Assembly: GCA_019915135.1 (NCBI GenBank) | Contig: JAHLMK010000007.1 | Location: 1,612,001 to 1,676,000, forward strand | Source: Strobilurus pachycystidiatus | Lineage: Eukaryota; Basidiomycota; Agaricomycetes; Agaricales; Physalacriaceae | Reading direction: 5' to 3' | DNA: 64,000 bases | In this document: in pieces, positions 10,629 through 23,293 of the stretch | Numbering within the stretch: position 1 is the stretch's first letter | Layout: every line of letters starts with the position of its first letter | Notes under the pieces: model-generated | What the model was told of the DNA's origin: nothing | What the model saw: the letters and a program-made list of their open reading frames with translations, nothing else | Databases searched by the model: none | Made by a program: the position numbers and the translations under genes

Positions 10629-13600
10629 ATGACCAACCTGCTCACCATCCCGTTCAAAAAGTCCTATTTTGTCGATGTCAAAGGCCCGACACGCCGCTAT
10701 CTTGAAGATCACACCGATGCGCACCCCGACGCTTTCAGAGCCGATCTCAACGAGTGGCAACTGCTGCGAGCCGACACCGTGGACACGACTGTCCACATCA
10801 ACAAAGTAGACCAGCTCATTGGGTGCGCACCTGTCCTCGTCGCCTTGCCACCGTGACCGCATCTCCCACAGATATCACGCCCAACTGCTGGCGATACTAA
10901 ACAAATTGCCCACCGACGTGCGTCCGCCTGCCCAGACCAAGCACGGATGCTGACGCGTTATGCACACAGATCGGGCTCGAAATATCCTACGCATCCGTGT
11001 TTCCACCCAACGACATCCCTACCACCCTTTGCAATTTGGCATTCGAGCGCGCGTCGGTTCTGTTCAACCTGGCGGCGCTGTACTCGCAACTTGCTGCGAA
11101 CGAGGATAGACAGCACTTGGATGGCATCAAACGCGCCATCGGATACTACCAAGTACGCTAGCAAGTGTCACCATATCTGAAACGCCCTCAAGATTTACGA
11201 TAGAATGCTGCAGGCACATTCTCGTACCTGAGAACTCACGCGCTGCCCACGCTCGTTTTCTCGCCACAAGATGAAGAAATTCCGTTGGATCTTTCGAAAG
11301 AGTTTGTGCATAGCCTAGAATGGCTAATGCTCGCCCAAGCACAGGAATGTTTCTGGCAGAAAGCCAAAATAGGCACGTCATACTGTCATAATCTCAATTG
11401 CCTGCTAAAACGAGGAGTAGATCAATTCAAGAACGGGTTGATAGCTAGGCTCGCTGCCAACGCAAGTCACCGCCTCATCACTGCGATTCGAATGCTGACT
11501 TTATGCAGACCTCAGCACATTACAAGCTGTCGATCTCCACCATCCGCGACGCCACTCCCCAAATAAAGCATTTGTTCCCGCAGGAATGGACGTACCATAT
11601 TGAGGCAAAGCAGCATCATTTTGAAGCAGTTGCGTTCTTACGAAAGAGTATGGAGGAAATCGACAATAGCAAGTGAGCTAGACTAATTACTGCGCTTCGT
11701 TTCGTCCCTTACGCCTCATCTCAGCTACGGTCTTGAGATCGCTTATCTCCAGCAAGCCCAGACTGAGGCAAAGCGCGCGTACGACATTGCTCGCCGTGGA
11801 CGTGTGGCTCAAGCCGTCCAGCAAGATGTACAGGCGAGTACATCATCTTTTACGTGTATCTTCTGTCTGAGCAATGTTACAGTCACTGTTGAATGCAGCC
11901 AGTTCTAGCCTGACGCGGGCGGAGCGAGACAACGACCTTATATACCACAAAGACGTGCCGGCGACGTCTACCCTCCCACCTATCCCTCATGCAGCTATTG
12001 CGAAGATTACTATCCCTACCGGCTTAGCAAATCCTGCTAAGGGTCCCCACATGATTATGGGGGAGTTGCTCGGATGGGGCGCGCAGGAGGCCATCAGTAA
12101 GTTTGTCTTCCCCTGTACATCCCAGCCGCTCAGTATTGTCTAGACATCTACAACGACAGGAAGACGAACTTGCTTGAGGACCAGATCATCGACAAATCGA
12201 AGGAATTGAAGAGTAAGGCTGACGATATGTTGCGTGCGCATAATCTGCCTGCCTCCTTAGAGGCTCTTGAGCGTCCCATCGGTCTGCCTCCGAGCCTGCT
12301 GAAGAAGGCAGAGGAAGTCCGATTGGAGAACGGGCCCACGAAGATTGAATCGTGGTTTGAGGACTTGTCGCGTCAGGCGAAGCATGTTTCGACCATTCTA
12401 GATGAGGTAATTTCCAGCAATTTACCAAACGCTCTCACAGTCTGAATGTCTCTACTTAGGCCATTGACATACTGGATAACGAAGCCACGGATGACGAGAT
12501 TGCCCGAGAAGCCAATGGCCTAGCAAGACCGCCGTCTCACGAGGTTAATGTTGATTTGATACAGAAGGAGCAACGCTATCGCTCCATTCTCCAAGAGGCT
12601 GCAGCGAGTGACGAAACTGTTCGGCGGAAGTGGGAAGAATGGGAAGACAGCATAATGGATCTGATCATCAGCGAGGTTGGAGCAGGCGTCTACGAAAACC
12701 GAGATTATCCTCCATGCTAACGATGTTACACAGGCAGAGCTCGAGGCGCTGGTCCCATCATCGACATCATCCAAGCGCAGGACACAAGAGGCGGCAACTA
12801 CCCAACGCTACGCTCGAAATCTGCGAGTTCTCTTGGAGTCCTTGGACACCGTGCACGAAGATCGCGCTCAGATAGTTCGCCGGGCAGAGAAGTTAGCCGA
12901 AGCTGACAACATCAACCCTCTCATAATCAAAGCAGCGTCCAAGCTTGATCACTCGGACGACGTCAAACCAGCAATGTTCGAGCCTGTCTTGGAAGAGGAA
13001 TTGGCAAAGTACGACAAGTTTTGTCGCCTGCTGGCGGAGAATGAGCAGAAGCAGCAGGACATCCTGTCTTCGATCGAGGCGGATAGCGAGAAGTTCTTGT
13101 CTTCGAGGAAGGCTGATCCATCTATCAAGGAGCGCGAGCATGCGCTGCAGTCTTTGGATCTCTCTTATCACAAGTATCGCGAAATCAGCGGGAACTTGCA
13201 GGAGGGTATCAAGGTAAGACATACCCGACCCGTCCAGATTCCAGAACTGAACCTTTCCAAGTTCTACAATGACCTGGCTGGGCTTTTACTTCAGTTCAAG
13301 GATTCTTGCAAGATTTGGTGTAATCACCGTCAAGAAGAGATACAGTACGCGGCGTCAGCTAAGATACGCGGTCGTTCTGACGTTATACCTAGCTCGTTGA
13401 CGCAGGCAATGCAAGTCGTGGCGATAGACTCGGACGGAGCGGAAGCGGAGGAAGACGAAGATGAGGAGGAGAAGGAGGACTCAGTGGAAATATTGGATAT
13501 GCCATCTCCACCGGTCAAAGAGCCATCGGAAAAGGCGAAGGGAAAAATGCCGCAACGTCCGCCACCTCCCCCGCTGAGTGATTGGGGCTTTGAAGAGATA

Positions 13601-13657
13601 GCATTACCGCCTGGCCCAACCGAGGCGAAGAAGAAGAAACAGCCAGTAGCCATATAA
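10629..13657 (+). CDS. RIM20: Rim20/PalA, BRO1-domain pH-signalling scaffold
   Basis: The protein starts MTNLLTIPFKKSYFVDVKG, the typical PalA/Rim20 opening, and continues with a BRO1 domain over the first half: GLEISYASVFPP, RASVLFNLAALYSQLA, DGIKRAIGYYQ, AAGTFSYLR. A coiled-coil V-domain follows, with KIESWFEDLSRQAKHV and a long Glu/Lys-rich helix around KYDKFCRLLAENEQKQ. The tail is acidic, then Pro-rich (PPPPPLSDWGFEEI). In fungi Rim20 links ESCRT-III (Snf7) and the protease Rim13 to processing of the Rim101 transcription factor under alkaline conditions, on endosomal membranes. Several introns of about 50 bases interrupt the gene. Bro1 itself is the alternative, but its N-terminus differs. 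The start was chosen because it matches the family N-terminus; the reading frame is open further upstream. Confidence 0.88.
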
Positions 13658-14160
13658 GATCTAATATTTGCTTGGAGGTATGTACTTACTCTCGTTTTAG
13701 TATAGTACATCGTCGCTTGGATCAATGGTGAAATGTCAACGTCGTGCACAGAACAGCGCCCTGCCATGGTAACTCGCCCATTTTCCTATTGCCACCGATC
13801 ATTCGCCTTGTCAAGTTGAAGCGTAGCTTTGAATTCACGGCCACTTCTGTCAGAATCCTGCTACTGTACAACATCCTCCAGGTTCGTTCTGGGCTCGGTT
13901 TACGTTGAGCTAGGGTCTCAGAATCGACTAGCATTCGCATACGTGGAATATCTCAACGCTATATTTAGTATGATTGAGGCAGATTCTGGAAGATGTGGTG
14001 CCGTGAATTTCTGACATTTTTGAATTTTCTGTTTGCGATCCTTCGCGATCGCGCACACGTCTCACGACCCTGAGATCGGCAATTTCACCCTCGAGGTTTT
14101 TATGAGATTTCCGGTCTGGAAGATCCATCAGGCCTGGGTGGGTGCCTATGTTGTATCAGG
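13658..14160. other. intergenic region without recognised gene
   Basis: Holds the 3' side of Rim20 and the upstream region of the secreted-protein gene. I see no supported coding region. Confidence 0.4.
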
Positions 14161-14168
14161 TATATAAG
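14161..14168 (+). promoter_or_regulatory. TATA box of the secreted-protein gene
   Basis: TATATAAG lies about 98 bases upstream of the ATG at 14266, and a pyrimidine-rich stretch lies between them. A strong TATA element fits a highly or conditionally expressed secreted protein. Confidence 0.55.
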
Positions 14169-14265
14169 TCTGGAAAGGGCAGGGTTCTTCTTCCCAACTT
14201 TTCGCCCACCAGCACCGCAAAAGCTCCCCTCACATTCTTTCCATCGACTTCGCTCGTTTAAAGTC

Positions 14266-14762
14266 ATGCGCTTCTCCGTTATTGCCATGCTGGCCTGCGT
14301 CACTGCTGTCGTTGCTCACGGCAGCGGTACCCACAACGGCGCTGGGTCCCAGCCGTCCTCAACTCCGTGGACCGGTTACACTTGTCCGGAAACCGACATC
14401 CATGGACATGGCAAGGCTGACTGGGGTTGCGACAAACCTCCCTACACTTCCACCACCATCGGTTGCACGTAAGTATTCGCCTTCGTCCAAAGTCTTCAGT
14501 GTGTGATAAGCGTCTAGATATCGCACCGGCTCGGGTACGGGAACCTACACTTGCTCGTACGATGCGGTGAGTTTTGTCTGAGAATCTGAACCATCCGTCT
14601 ACAAGCTCACATGCACACTAGAACTCCGGCTCTTGCAAGTCGAAGGACACCCGCTGCGCTACCAATGCCCACCACTCCAGCCAGAAGCATAAGCGTAACC
14701 CTCACGCTGCCCCTCCTTCTCCGGGACGCTTTGCCAAGAGATCTGTGCGTTGTTGCCCTTGA
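14266..14762 (+). CDS. small secreted cysteine-containing protein
   Basis: Three exons (14266-14468, 14518-14566, 14622-14762) join in frame to 130 residues. The N-terminus MRFSVIAMLACVTAVVAHG is a clear signal peptide with cleavage probably after VVA or AHG. The mature part has about nine cysteines (motifs YTCPE, WGCDK, IGCTY, YTCSYD, GSCKSK, TRCAT, and a terminal RCCP). It carries basic pairs KHKR and AKR near the C-terminus that could be Kex2-type processing sites. I do not recognise a family. Small secreted Cys-rich proteins are common in wood- and soil-dwelling basidiomycetes and in symbionts, where some act as effectors; nothing here proves such a role. Confidence 0.8.
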
Positions 14763-14947
14763 AAAATTTCGATCAGGTTTTTGACCTTTTCTTAGGATCT
14801 CTTCCCCTAGATTACCGGTTACCCCTTAAAGGCACACACAGACATTCTAGAGAGTCGCATTTCATTTCCCGCATCTCCACATTTGAACGTTTATCGAATA
14901 CTTGTGTACCTGCTTACCTCCTCGGCCTCAACCATTGACCCCTGCTT

Positions 14948-17048
14948 CTATGCTCTCTTCCCTGAAATTTTAAAAGTCTGGGTTGAGCGCCGGGACCGAA
15001 ACCATGTCATATGGCTCAACAGCAGATACAATCTGAAGCAAAGTTGTCCCCAACTGCTACCGTTCTCTCCACCCTCAACGCCATCGAAATCCACGCCGCC
15101 AATGTAATCCGCTCCAAGAGTATAGGCCGCAGACAGACCAGAGATGACGGCGACTTCGTGAGCATTCACCAGAGTCCATGATCCGGCGTAAGTCGTCCGC
15201 AATCTGCCGTTGAGAAGCCACATGAAAGGCACGACAAAGAGATAATGGGTCCAGGCGTGGCAAAGCTGATGCCACCAATCCTCCCTGATGATAGAATCCG
15301 GTTGAATTTCGTCTTTGGACCAAGTGTCTTTGTCTTTTGCATTCAGAAAGATGGTCTGGAAGACGTGGCGGTCCAAAGGTGTAGTCTATGTGTCAGAGAA
15401 TCATTCCATTGCTGTATTTACTACCGGGCAGTTGCAAAAGACGGACCTTGGGTAACTGATACTGAAAGGCAGAGCAATCAAAGCTCATTTCAAGCAGTCG
15501 AGGATTGGCCGGGGATTGCTTGATAAGATACATACTGCGGCCATATGATATGAGAGGTGAAGGCAAATATCTAGAGAGGAACCTACGGCTGAAAGTTATG
15601 CTTGGCTTCTACGACACGAACTGATTCATCACGACCGTTGAGTTCGCGCACGGCGAGGGATTCGTCATATTCCATTTCGTACCACTTCTTCATGTATGAG
15701 ACATCCTTTGCAGCACTTTAAGAACGAAAAGACATTGAAGTAGACGTTCGCTCACATTGTGGGTTACCGTCACATCATCACTCCATTTCGTGGTACCAAG
15801 GACTCTTTTCTCTATCCATCTAGCCTTGTTGCCGAGAATTTTCAAAGCAGTATCAGCTAGGACACACAGAACGATCTCATCGTATTCCTCAATGGTCCGT
15901 TCTCCCGATTTGTGAAGGACTTCCACTCGAACAACTTTTGACCGTTCCAGCACCTTCGTGACTTCGGTTGAGAGTCTGATGCGAATGTTCTTGCTCTCTA
16001 GATCCCGCTGCCAATCGGCGTAGACTGCACTAGCCTCTGGGAAAACAACCATTGGCGGAAGATTCGAGACGAGCATGTCGCGATCAGTGGGGTACCCTGA
16101 TGTGATGTGAAGATCAACGTCTCAAGAGCGGAACCTATGGAAGTAGCTTACACATTCCGTATGTCGGCGACGTGAAGAGACGTTCCATGATGATGGTTGG
16201 GAGCTCGGGGGTAGCATTTCCTGTACCTAGAGCAGTCTGATTTAATCAAGATGCGAATCGAACACCTGGATCTACCTAGGAACAAGGCAAGACTATGGGA
16301 TTCAACGGTAAGAGTGAGCAAGACAAACATTTTGATATTGGGGCGCGTCTTGCCTTGGATAAATCATGCAGTTGATGAATCTGGAAGCGATGAAGAAAAA
16401 TTGGATGCAGAGTCGTGTAGCACACTCACTCATCGGAGAACCGAAACATCTTGAGACTAGCCTTGATAGGAACACCGACGAAGCAGATCCCAAACCAATG
16501 GAAGAATTTGATAGCCCAGGTGAATCGTCTGATCTCGTTGGAGTGCCGTTCAACGAGTTTCGAAGGGAAGACGTTTGTCCAGAACTAAGTTCGCCGTGTA
16601 TTCTGAACCAGGACTATTTTTACACTCGAAGACGCCTCTTACCTTTTCTCCTCGTCCGAAAGACACCTGAAGGCTCACGCTTGGGCAATATCAATAAACG
16701 CGGGATCTCAGGAAGCTCAGGCACTTACGGGTGAACATCATGGCCCAGTTGTCGAAAGATCCTGAACGTATGATGGTAGATATACGACCCCCTGGCATAC
16801 TGATTGATATGCTTCCGGTCAACAGATGCGGGACCGATGAAGACGTACCCTTGTACGCCCTGATTAAGCCAAGCGGCGCCAAATCTTTCTTCGGACAAGG
16901 GAATAGAAAACATCTGGCCGCCGCAGTAATCTTGCGCTTCTATGAGTGTGACATCGAAACGGTCAGGATGTTGGGCAAGTCCGGTCGCGCAGGACATGCC
17001 CGCAGCGCCTGCGCCAACAATGAGAATACGCTTATTGGGGGTGGTCAT
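14948..17048 (-). CDS. FAD-dependent amine oxidase-like oxidoreductase with membrane tail
   Basis: The N-terminus carries a Rossmann FAD-binding motif, ILIVGAGAAGMSCATGLA, followed by VTLIEAQDYCGGQMFSIP, as in flavin-containing amine oxidases and phytoene-desaturase-like enzymes. Middle exons contain VEVLHKSGERTIEEYDEIVL, the second dinucleotide-fold strand. The C-terminal exon has GSWTLVNAHEVAVISGLSAA, the usual FAD-contacting end of the family, then GGENGSSWG and a hydrophobic CFRLYLLLSHMTWF segment followed by basic residues, suggesting a C-terminal membrane anchor. Many introns are present. The substrate cannot be told. The start at 17048 directly precedes the dinucleotide-binding motif, as expected. 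Confidence 0.75.
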
Positions 17049-18663
17049 GGAAGTAGGGAAAGAAGAAGCAGGAGCAGATGAAGGATGGCGCGTATCACAG
17101 GACCTGGCGGCGCGTCATTGTTTCACTGCGATCGTCGATCCTACGCAGTTCAGCTTGCAGTTGTCGGCGGGCAGGACTGTATGCTGCGAGAACATGAGCT
17201 TCATACAGCCAGAGAAATGCCAGGGACATGATGCGCCGTAGTATTCTGGCGAGCTGGGGCAAGTGAGCTGTGAGCCTGTGGCGGCATAGAAGAGAGAACC
17301 ATCAGCGCTCGGCAAACCCCGGCACCTGTCAGAAAACGACTAGTTTGATCGCGTCATCCATTGCGCTCAAACGCGCATGTCTCTTCATGGCATCGGAACG
17401 TTGTTTGACTTCGGGATTCTGACAATGAACGGTCCCCTCCTCAAAGGATTCGCAAGTCAGATAACCTAAGCGTTCTGCCGACCAACAGAGCTAGCTTCTC
17501 CCGAGTTGATCCTCGGTGAGCTTCAGGCTCCCGAATAGCAACTGGGCAGTACTAGCTCCGCAACGGAGCGTAGGCAATGAAACAGACTCACTTTACAACG
17601 CACCTCATAAGGTCAAACAGCAAATCAAGCGCGGGATGTCGTAGTGATGCTGAGAGAGAAGATACTACATGTCCTGCAGCGTGGTTCAAGCATGTTTCAA
17701 ACGATGCGTATCATGTCTGGGTATACGTCAAGTCAAGCGCTGCGCTATCTCGGGAAGCGCTTATGCTAAACTCAACGAGGAAATTCGCAGCCAAGCATTA
17801 CGTTCACGCGTATTGAAAATGCAGGCTCCGTGCTGGAAGGGAATGGTCTCACGTCGACGAAAAGTCCCCAGATTTGAGAGGGAATGACATACCGCTGCCC
17901 TTTTCCGGCGCGTCATGCGTTGCAACTCTTATAGTAGGTGACCATTGTCAAATATCCTGTTACGAATACGTCCACCAGGAGCGGAAGACGCGAAAGTCGC
18001 CGCTGCTGTCAAACGAAAGCGCGGTTCATCGAGATGGTCACTGACGATCAACGAGTGATTTGACGCAAATCAACGGCCAACGCGCCATCAAGAATCAAGT
18101 TGACTCTGGGTCATGCGACTAAACGGCGCGCCACACCCTGTTATCTGGGGTCTCGTCGTCGGATACCTATCAGAAACTGATGTTTGAGATGTGGTCCACG
18201 AGGAGGCAAATTCACAACGATTAACAAGCGCTTGAGGTCCGAGGAAAGCGGAGATAGAATTACAGACTTGGATGATGTCGAACGGCTTACTGCGCTTCGA
18301 AGAGCTTTGCTGGCGTTGCTGAGCTGGGCTTTTGCGAGGCTACATCTTTCGGTCAGAGTAAGTACTCTTGGGGGCGTGTAATGACAATCTCGGCAGAAGC
18401 GCATAGCTCTGGATTACAGTCAGCGAGATCTCACCGTTGCTTGTCAAACAAGTGGTCCTGCACCGTGCATCTGTATCTTTCAGACTCCCAGGGAGGGTGT
18501 TGGCCGAGCAGCCTACGGCCAAAGCCATTCATTTGACTTGAAATGGAGAAAAAGTACAATCCGTCACCACCTCGTGGTGCAATCTGTTCCGACCCATGTC
18601 CAATTTGGCAGGCCCCAACTTGCCATAAAACGGCAAAGGAGATGTGAGAGCTTCAGAATCGTC
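17049..18663. other. 1.6 kb without a supported gene
   Basis: Only short scattered open frames in all directions, without recognisable motifs or coherent splice patterns. It includes the shared upstream regions of the oxidoreductase (left) and the Pro-rich protein (right). Confidence 0.4.
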
Positions 18664-19329
18664 ATGTCCAACATCCCCAATACTTACTACCCGCCGCAGG
18701 GCCCGCAGCGCACCCTGCCACAGCCTCCTCCAGCGCATCCTCCTCCTCCCAGCTACGCGCCAATGGCCCCGCCACAGGGGTATCCCGACGCTCCTAACGA
18801 TCCGTACGGAGGGTATCATGGAGGGACCGACGACCACAGGATGTATCAGCCGGGATTCAATCAACCCAGTTTCAATTACCAGAGTCCCAGTCATCACGTC
18901 CAGGCGCAGGATCAAGCCCCGCCAGGCGGCTTGATTCGTTCCATAGTACGTCGTGTTCTATCAGATCCCGGGAAGAAGATGTTGGCTGACGACAACACCA
19001 GGGAAGAGTCTTTGCTTTGGTGGGTATCATAATCTGGAACAAAGTAGACGAGGCTCACCCGCCACAGAATGAACAAGTGGAAATACAGATTGTCACCAAC
19101 CGATGGATTGCCGGTGTAATTATCGGCGCGTTAACTTTGTTCGACAAGGTAGGAATTCGAGAAGCGCACCTCTTGTATCCCAAGCTGACCGCAGTTCTTC
19201 GTTTCCAGTGTCGCGATTATCGTTACAAAGTCAGCTACGACAGTGGCCGCAAGCACGCGAAAGTCCCGATACATGACGTGCGAGAGCCCCAAAGGCGCTA
19301 CTGAGAGTGTTCCCGTCGAGAGTAGATAG
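18664..19329 (+). CDS. hypothetical Pro-rich protein with a hydrophobic segment
   Basis: Family not recognised. Starting at the ATG at 18664, the first exon is rich in Pro, Tyr and Gln (YYPPQGPQRTLPQPPPAHPP and a later YQPGFNQPSFNYQ) and ends GGLIRSI. A GTACGT donor and CACCAG acceptor lead to an exon reading GRVFALVGIIIWNKVDE, then RWIAGVIIGALTLFDK. A second intron (GTAGGA to CCGCAG) gives FFVSSVAIIVTKSATTVAAS and a stop at 19327. The joined hydrophobic stretch WIAGVIIGALTLFDKFFVSS could be a membrane segment. The reading frame joins cleanly, but there is no family support, so the model is tentative. Confidence 0.45.
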
Positions 19330-20194
19330 TCCGTGTTACGCGTTTTCATCCACCCCCATGTAGTATGTTCGAAACTTACCCACCATGTATACTTTACTGA
19401 GACTCGGATGTTATGGCCCCGCGCGTCTTCGCTATCAGAGCCTAATCCATTATCCAATGACTGGATAGTAAGGGTGCAGCTTATACCTTTATTTGAATGC
19501 CGGGTTATATCCAGTTGTGGATGTAGTGTGCTCCAGGCACAGGCGCCATCAATGGCGATGACGAAACCCAGCGCCAATCTTTCGTTGCCACGGGGTAGAG
19601 CGCGAACAAAGTCCAGAGATCGGAGAGGCACGGAGAGCACCCGAAGCCGCCACAGCCTACAGGCAAAGTGTCTGACGTTGAGATGCGGTAGAAAATGCGT
19701 AGACATCGACTGTAGACAGCATGGGATATCAAATGGCAGAGACGCCCGAACCAGAGGAGGAAAGAGAGATGCCAGATGGCGGAACTGTACCTTTGGTGAC
19801 GGCAGCTCAATTGTAGCGTTTGACGCGTGAAAAGTTGACGAAAGTAATGATCTGCGTGAAGAACGCCGTCAACAAGGTGTCGGTAGCCTCTGCAGCGCTG
19901 GAGGAGCAGGCTGGCTCGGTGACTCGGTGTGGACAAGACAAAAGACTCAGAGCCGCAGCCCTGGGCGAGTGGCTGTGCAGGTGGATCTGTGGCAGCGTGA
20001 TCAAAGATTCGCAGCTTGTCCTGCAACCTGATACCCATAGTGTGTACGATTCGTCCGTGTTGCCAGAGCCTCTCGCTGTTGCCGGTTCAAAGCGCTGGTC
20101 ATATCTCGCCTGGTCGGGGATAGCCCACCCGCCTCATTCAACAGCTGCTCTCTGCATTTCGCCCATACCCTTGTTCACTCCTGCAACGACAATC
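19330..20194. other. unresolved 0.9 kb region
   Basis: Two overlapping long open frames lie on the minus strand (roughly 19131-19706 and 19505-20038), but I could not join them into a convincing protein or match them to a family. They may be a decayed membrane-protein gene or chance. Confidence 0.3.
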
Positions 20195-22995
20195 ATGTCC
20201 TACGACCAGCCAGGATCCCCCGGCAGCATGTCCGGCCGCCGCCACACCAACCGCAACACAAATCGCTACAGCGTCACCGCCCTCTTCAGCATGGCGGCGG
20301 AGCAGGATGTTGAGGTCGAGGACGAACTGGCCAGAGGTGCGTACGCTCCCCGTCTCGCCGCCACCGCCCACCCTGACCCGCGGCGATTGCGCAGCTCAAA
20401 AGCGTCTCCGCGATCTCAAGGGCAAAATTTCGGCCCAGTCCAAGAAGAACTTTGTCCTCGAACGCGATGTGCGCTACCTCGACTCGCGCATAGCCCTGTT
20501 GATTCAAAATCGCATGGCACTGGATGAGGTACGTCGATGCACTCGGCGGTGGGTGGCGGTGCAATCACTGATGCCGATGTGCCCAGCAACGCGAGGTCGA
20601 GCGGACCCTGGAGGAGGTCGATCCCACGGAGGGCCACTATCCTGACGACCGCAAGATCCAGCAGTATTCGAATCTCTTCTTCCTCCTCCAGTCCGAGCCC
20701 CGCCACATCGCCGCCCTATGTCGCCTCGTCAGTCTCTCCGAAATAGATACCCTCCTCCAAACGGTCATGTTCACGCTCTATGGAAACCAATACGAAAGCC
20801 GAGAAGAGCATCTTCTTCTCACCATGTTCCAGTCCGTCCTCTCTGCTCAGTTCGAGACTGCCACGGAATTCGGATCCCTCCTTCGCGCCAACACCCCTGT
20901 GTCTCGGATGATGACCACCTATACCAGGCGCGGCCCAGGTCAAAGTTACTTGAAGAGCGTCTTGGCCGAGCGCATCAACAGTCTCATAGAGCACAAGGAC
21001 TTGAACCTGGAGATCAATCCTGTCAAGGTAACCCGCCATTCTTCTCATGTCACCATCCGGGCGCGTCTTGACACGCTGTACAGGTCTACGAGCAGATGAT
21101 AAACCAAATAGAGGAAGAGACTGGTTCTCTCCCTCCGAACTTGCCCCGCGGCGTCGCACCAGAGATTGCCGCTGAGAACCCTGACGTCCAGGCCATCATC
21201 GCTCCGCGACTAACCATGCTCATGGAGATTGCGAACAGCTTCCTGGTCACCATCATCGAAAGCTTGGAAAGCGTACCGTACGGTATTCGGTGGATCTGCA
21301 AGCAGATTCGGAGTCTCACTCGGGTAGGTCTCCCAGTCGCTCTCGCGTGCGACTAGGGCTCACCTCTTCATCCAGCGTAAATATCCAGAAGCGACCGACT
21401 ACGCGATCTGTTCATTGATTGGTGGATTCTTCTTCCTTCGATTCATAAATCCGGCTATTGTTACACCACAAGCCTACATGCTAGTGGAAGGAGTTCCTGC
21501 GAAACACCCGCGACGAACACTAACACTGGTCAGAGTCACGCGATCACTTTTGCTACGGGTTCTGATTCTTCTATAGATCGCCAAGATGCTCCAGAATCTG
21601 GCGAATAAGCCGTCCTATGCCAAAGAGATCTACATGATGACTTTGAACCCATTTGTCGAGAATAACAAGGCGCGCATCAACCAATTCCTCAACAATCTCT
21701 GCGAAGTAGGCGACTTCTATGATACACTCGAGGTAATTGCACCTATTTTTTGTGTTTCCCAAGTACAGGGTGCTTACAGATCTCGCTTAGATGGATCAAT
21801 ACATGGCGTTGTCAAAGAAGGATCTCATGATACACATCACCATGAATGAGTTATACAATACACATTCACTAATCTTGCAACACGTCGAAACCTTAGTAAG
21901 TCGTTGCCGGTGTCTATGACGATCCCGATGGTTCCATCCTTACACCACACATAGTCTCCCAATGACAAGCAACACCTCCGCATCCTGACAGACGAGCTTG
22001 GCCCGGCACCCGCACAGGTCCCTCGGAAAGAGAACCGGACGATCGAACTTAATCTCTACAGTCGATGGGAAACACCAGTCCACGACATCCAAAGCGCCCT
22101 GATGGATTCTGTCTCGTCTAGCGATATGCTTTACATGGAAACGAAGTCGATCTTTGTTCAGCTCATACGGTCTATTCCGCATGCAGCCGAGAAGCGACCT
22201 TATAACCTGGCAGCCATCGCTGAGCGGGCAGCCACGACCAAGGATGCCACGCTTGTGCGTAAAGGCATCAAGGTGAAGGAGATGCTGAGGGAGTTGGAGG
22301 AGCAAAAGATCGTCGAGCAGGCGGACGGGTACAAGCTCATGCAGGACGAGGTCGGTGCAGAGCTGGTGCACTTGGGCAACTTGCGCGAGAAGGTGTTGCT
22401 GGAGACGAAGTCTCTGGAGGCTGTTTACAAGACCATCTGCGACCACAACAACTACATGCGATCACAGCTTGAGCAGTATAAGGCTTACCTCCAAAACGTT
22501 CGACTGACGGCGTCGAAAGACAAGGGCAGCAGTACGGGCGTGGGTGTCATTACCGTTGGTGGGAAAGAGAAGAAGCCAGCCAAGGCGGTGGTCCTTGGGC
22601 CGTATCGCTTTACTCACGCGCAACTTGAGAAGGAGGGCATTATCGTCGAGAGCAATGTGCCAGATAATCGGTGAGTTTGTTTTCTCACTCTTGTCCCTCA
22701 TGTGTGCTCACGTTCGCCCTCAGACGACCCAATATTTATTTCAACATCACCTCGCCGACACCAGGAACATTCATCATCGCTCTGCATTACAAAGGTCGAG
22801 AGAGGGCCATCTTGGAGATGGACCTCAAGATTGACGATTTATTGGAGAAGGTGAGTTCGTGCCCCTTGCCCAGAACATGCAAACTAAGCCCATGTGCAGC
22901 AAAAAGACAACAAGCATCTTCTGGATTTGGAATACGTACAGTTGAACGTGCCCAAGGTTCTTGGTCTTTTGAAGAAGGTCTTCGCTAAACGGTGA
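20195..22995 (+). CDS. gap1: Gap1/Sar1-type Ras GTPase-activating protein
   Basis: Spliced exons give a protein of about 760 residues, close to the length of fission yeast Gap1. After a short low-complexity N-terminus, a coiled coil ([20 protein letters not shown]) precedes the RasGAP domain. This has the arginine-finger region [12 protein letters not shown] and the hallmark [15 protein letters not shown] RasGAP_C domain follows, from about [13 protein letters not shown] through [31 protein letters not shown] and [15 protein letters not shown] at the end. The family turns off Ras at the plasma membrane, acting in mating and morphogenesis signalling in fungi. The first introns (GTGCGT to GCGCAG near 20338; GTACGT to CCCAG near 20529) join the coiled coil in frame. 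The start at 20195 is the first good Met and gives [11 protein letters not shown]. Confidence 0.9.
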
Positions 22996-23293
22996 ACGAG
23001 GAATCTACGTGTTCACGTTTTTATCCTATCCTTAAATCTTTGTGTTTCTTGTATATGTTCTTGTGAGGATCATGCATATGCTCTCCAATCTTTCCTATCT
23101 TTGTTGTTTTCTGGTACTGGATCGAACTGGATGTATATTTGGAGTGTGTGTACAATGCGAGGTGCGACCCTGAGGTGTGCATAAACAGGCTAGATTTGAT
23201 TGGGGGCGCCACGACGGTGATTTCGGGCCGGCCAGACCTGCCTTCCCACCATCGACGTGAATTGTCCTGCACGACGTCGATTGTGTCCTCAAG

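Noticed and set aside
18529..18915. Long minus-strand frame opposite the Pro-rich protein
   Set aside because: Arg/Val-rich shadow of the repetitive Pro/Tyr codons on the other strand.
19131..20038. Two long overlapping minus-strand open frames that could be a membrane-protein gene
   Set aside because: The frames could not be joined with convincing introns, and no conserved motif was recognised; listed only as an unresolved region.
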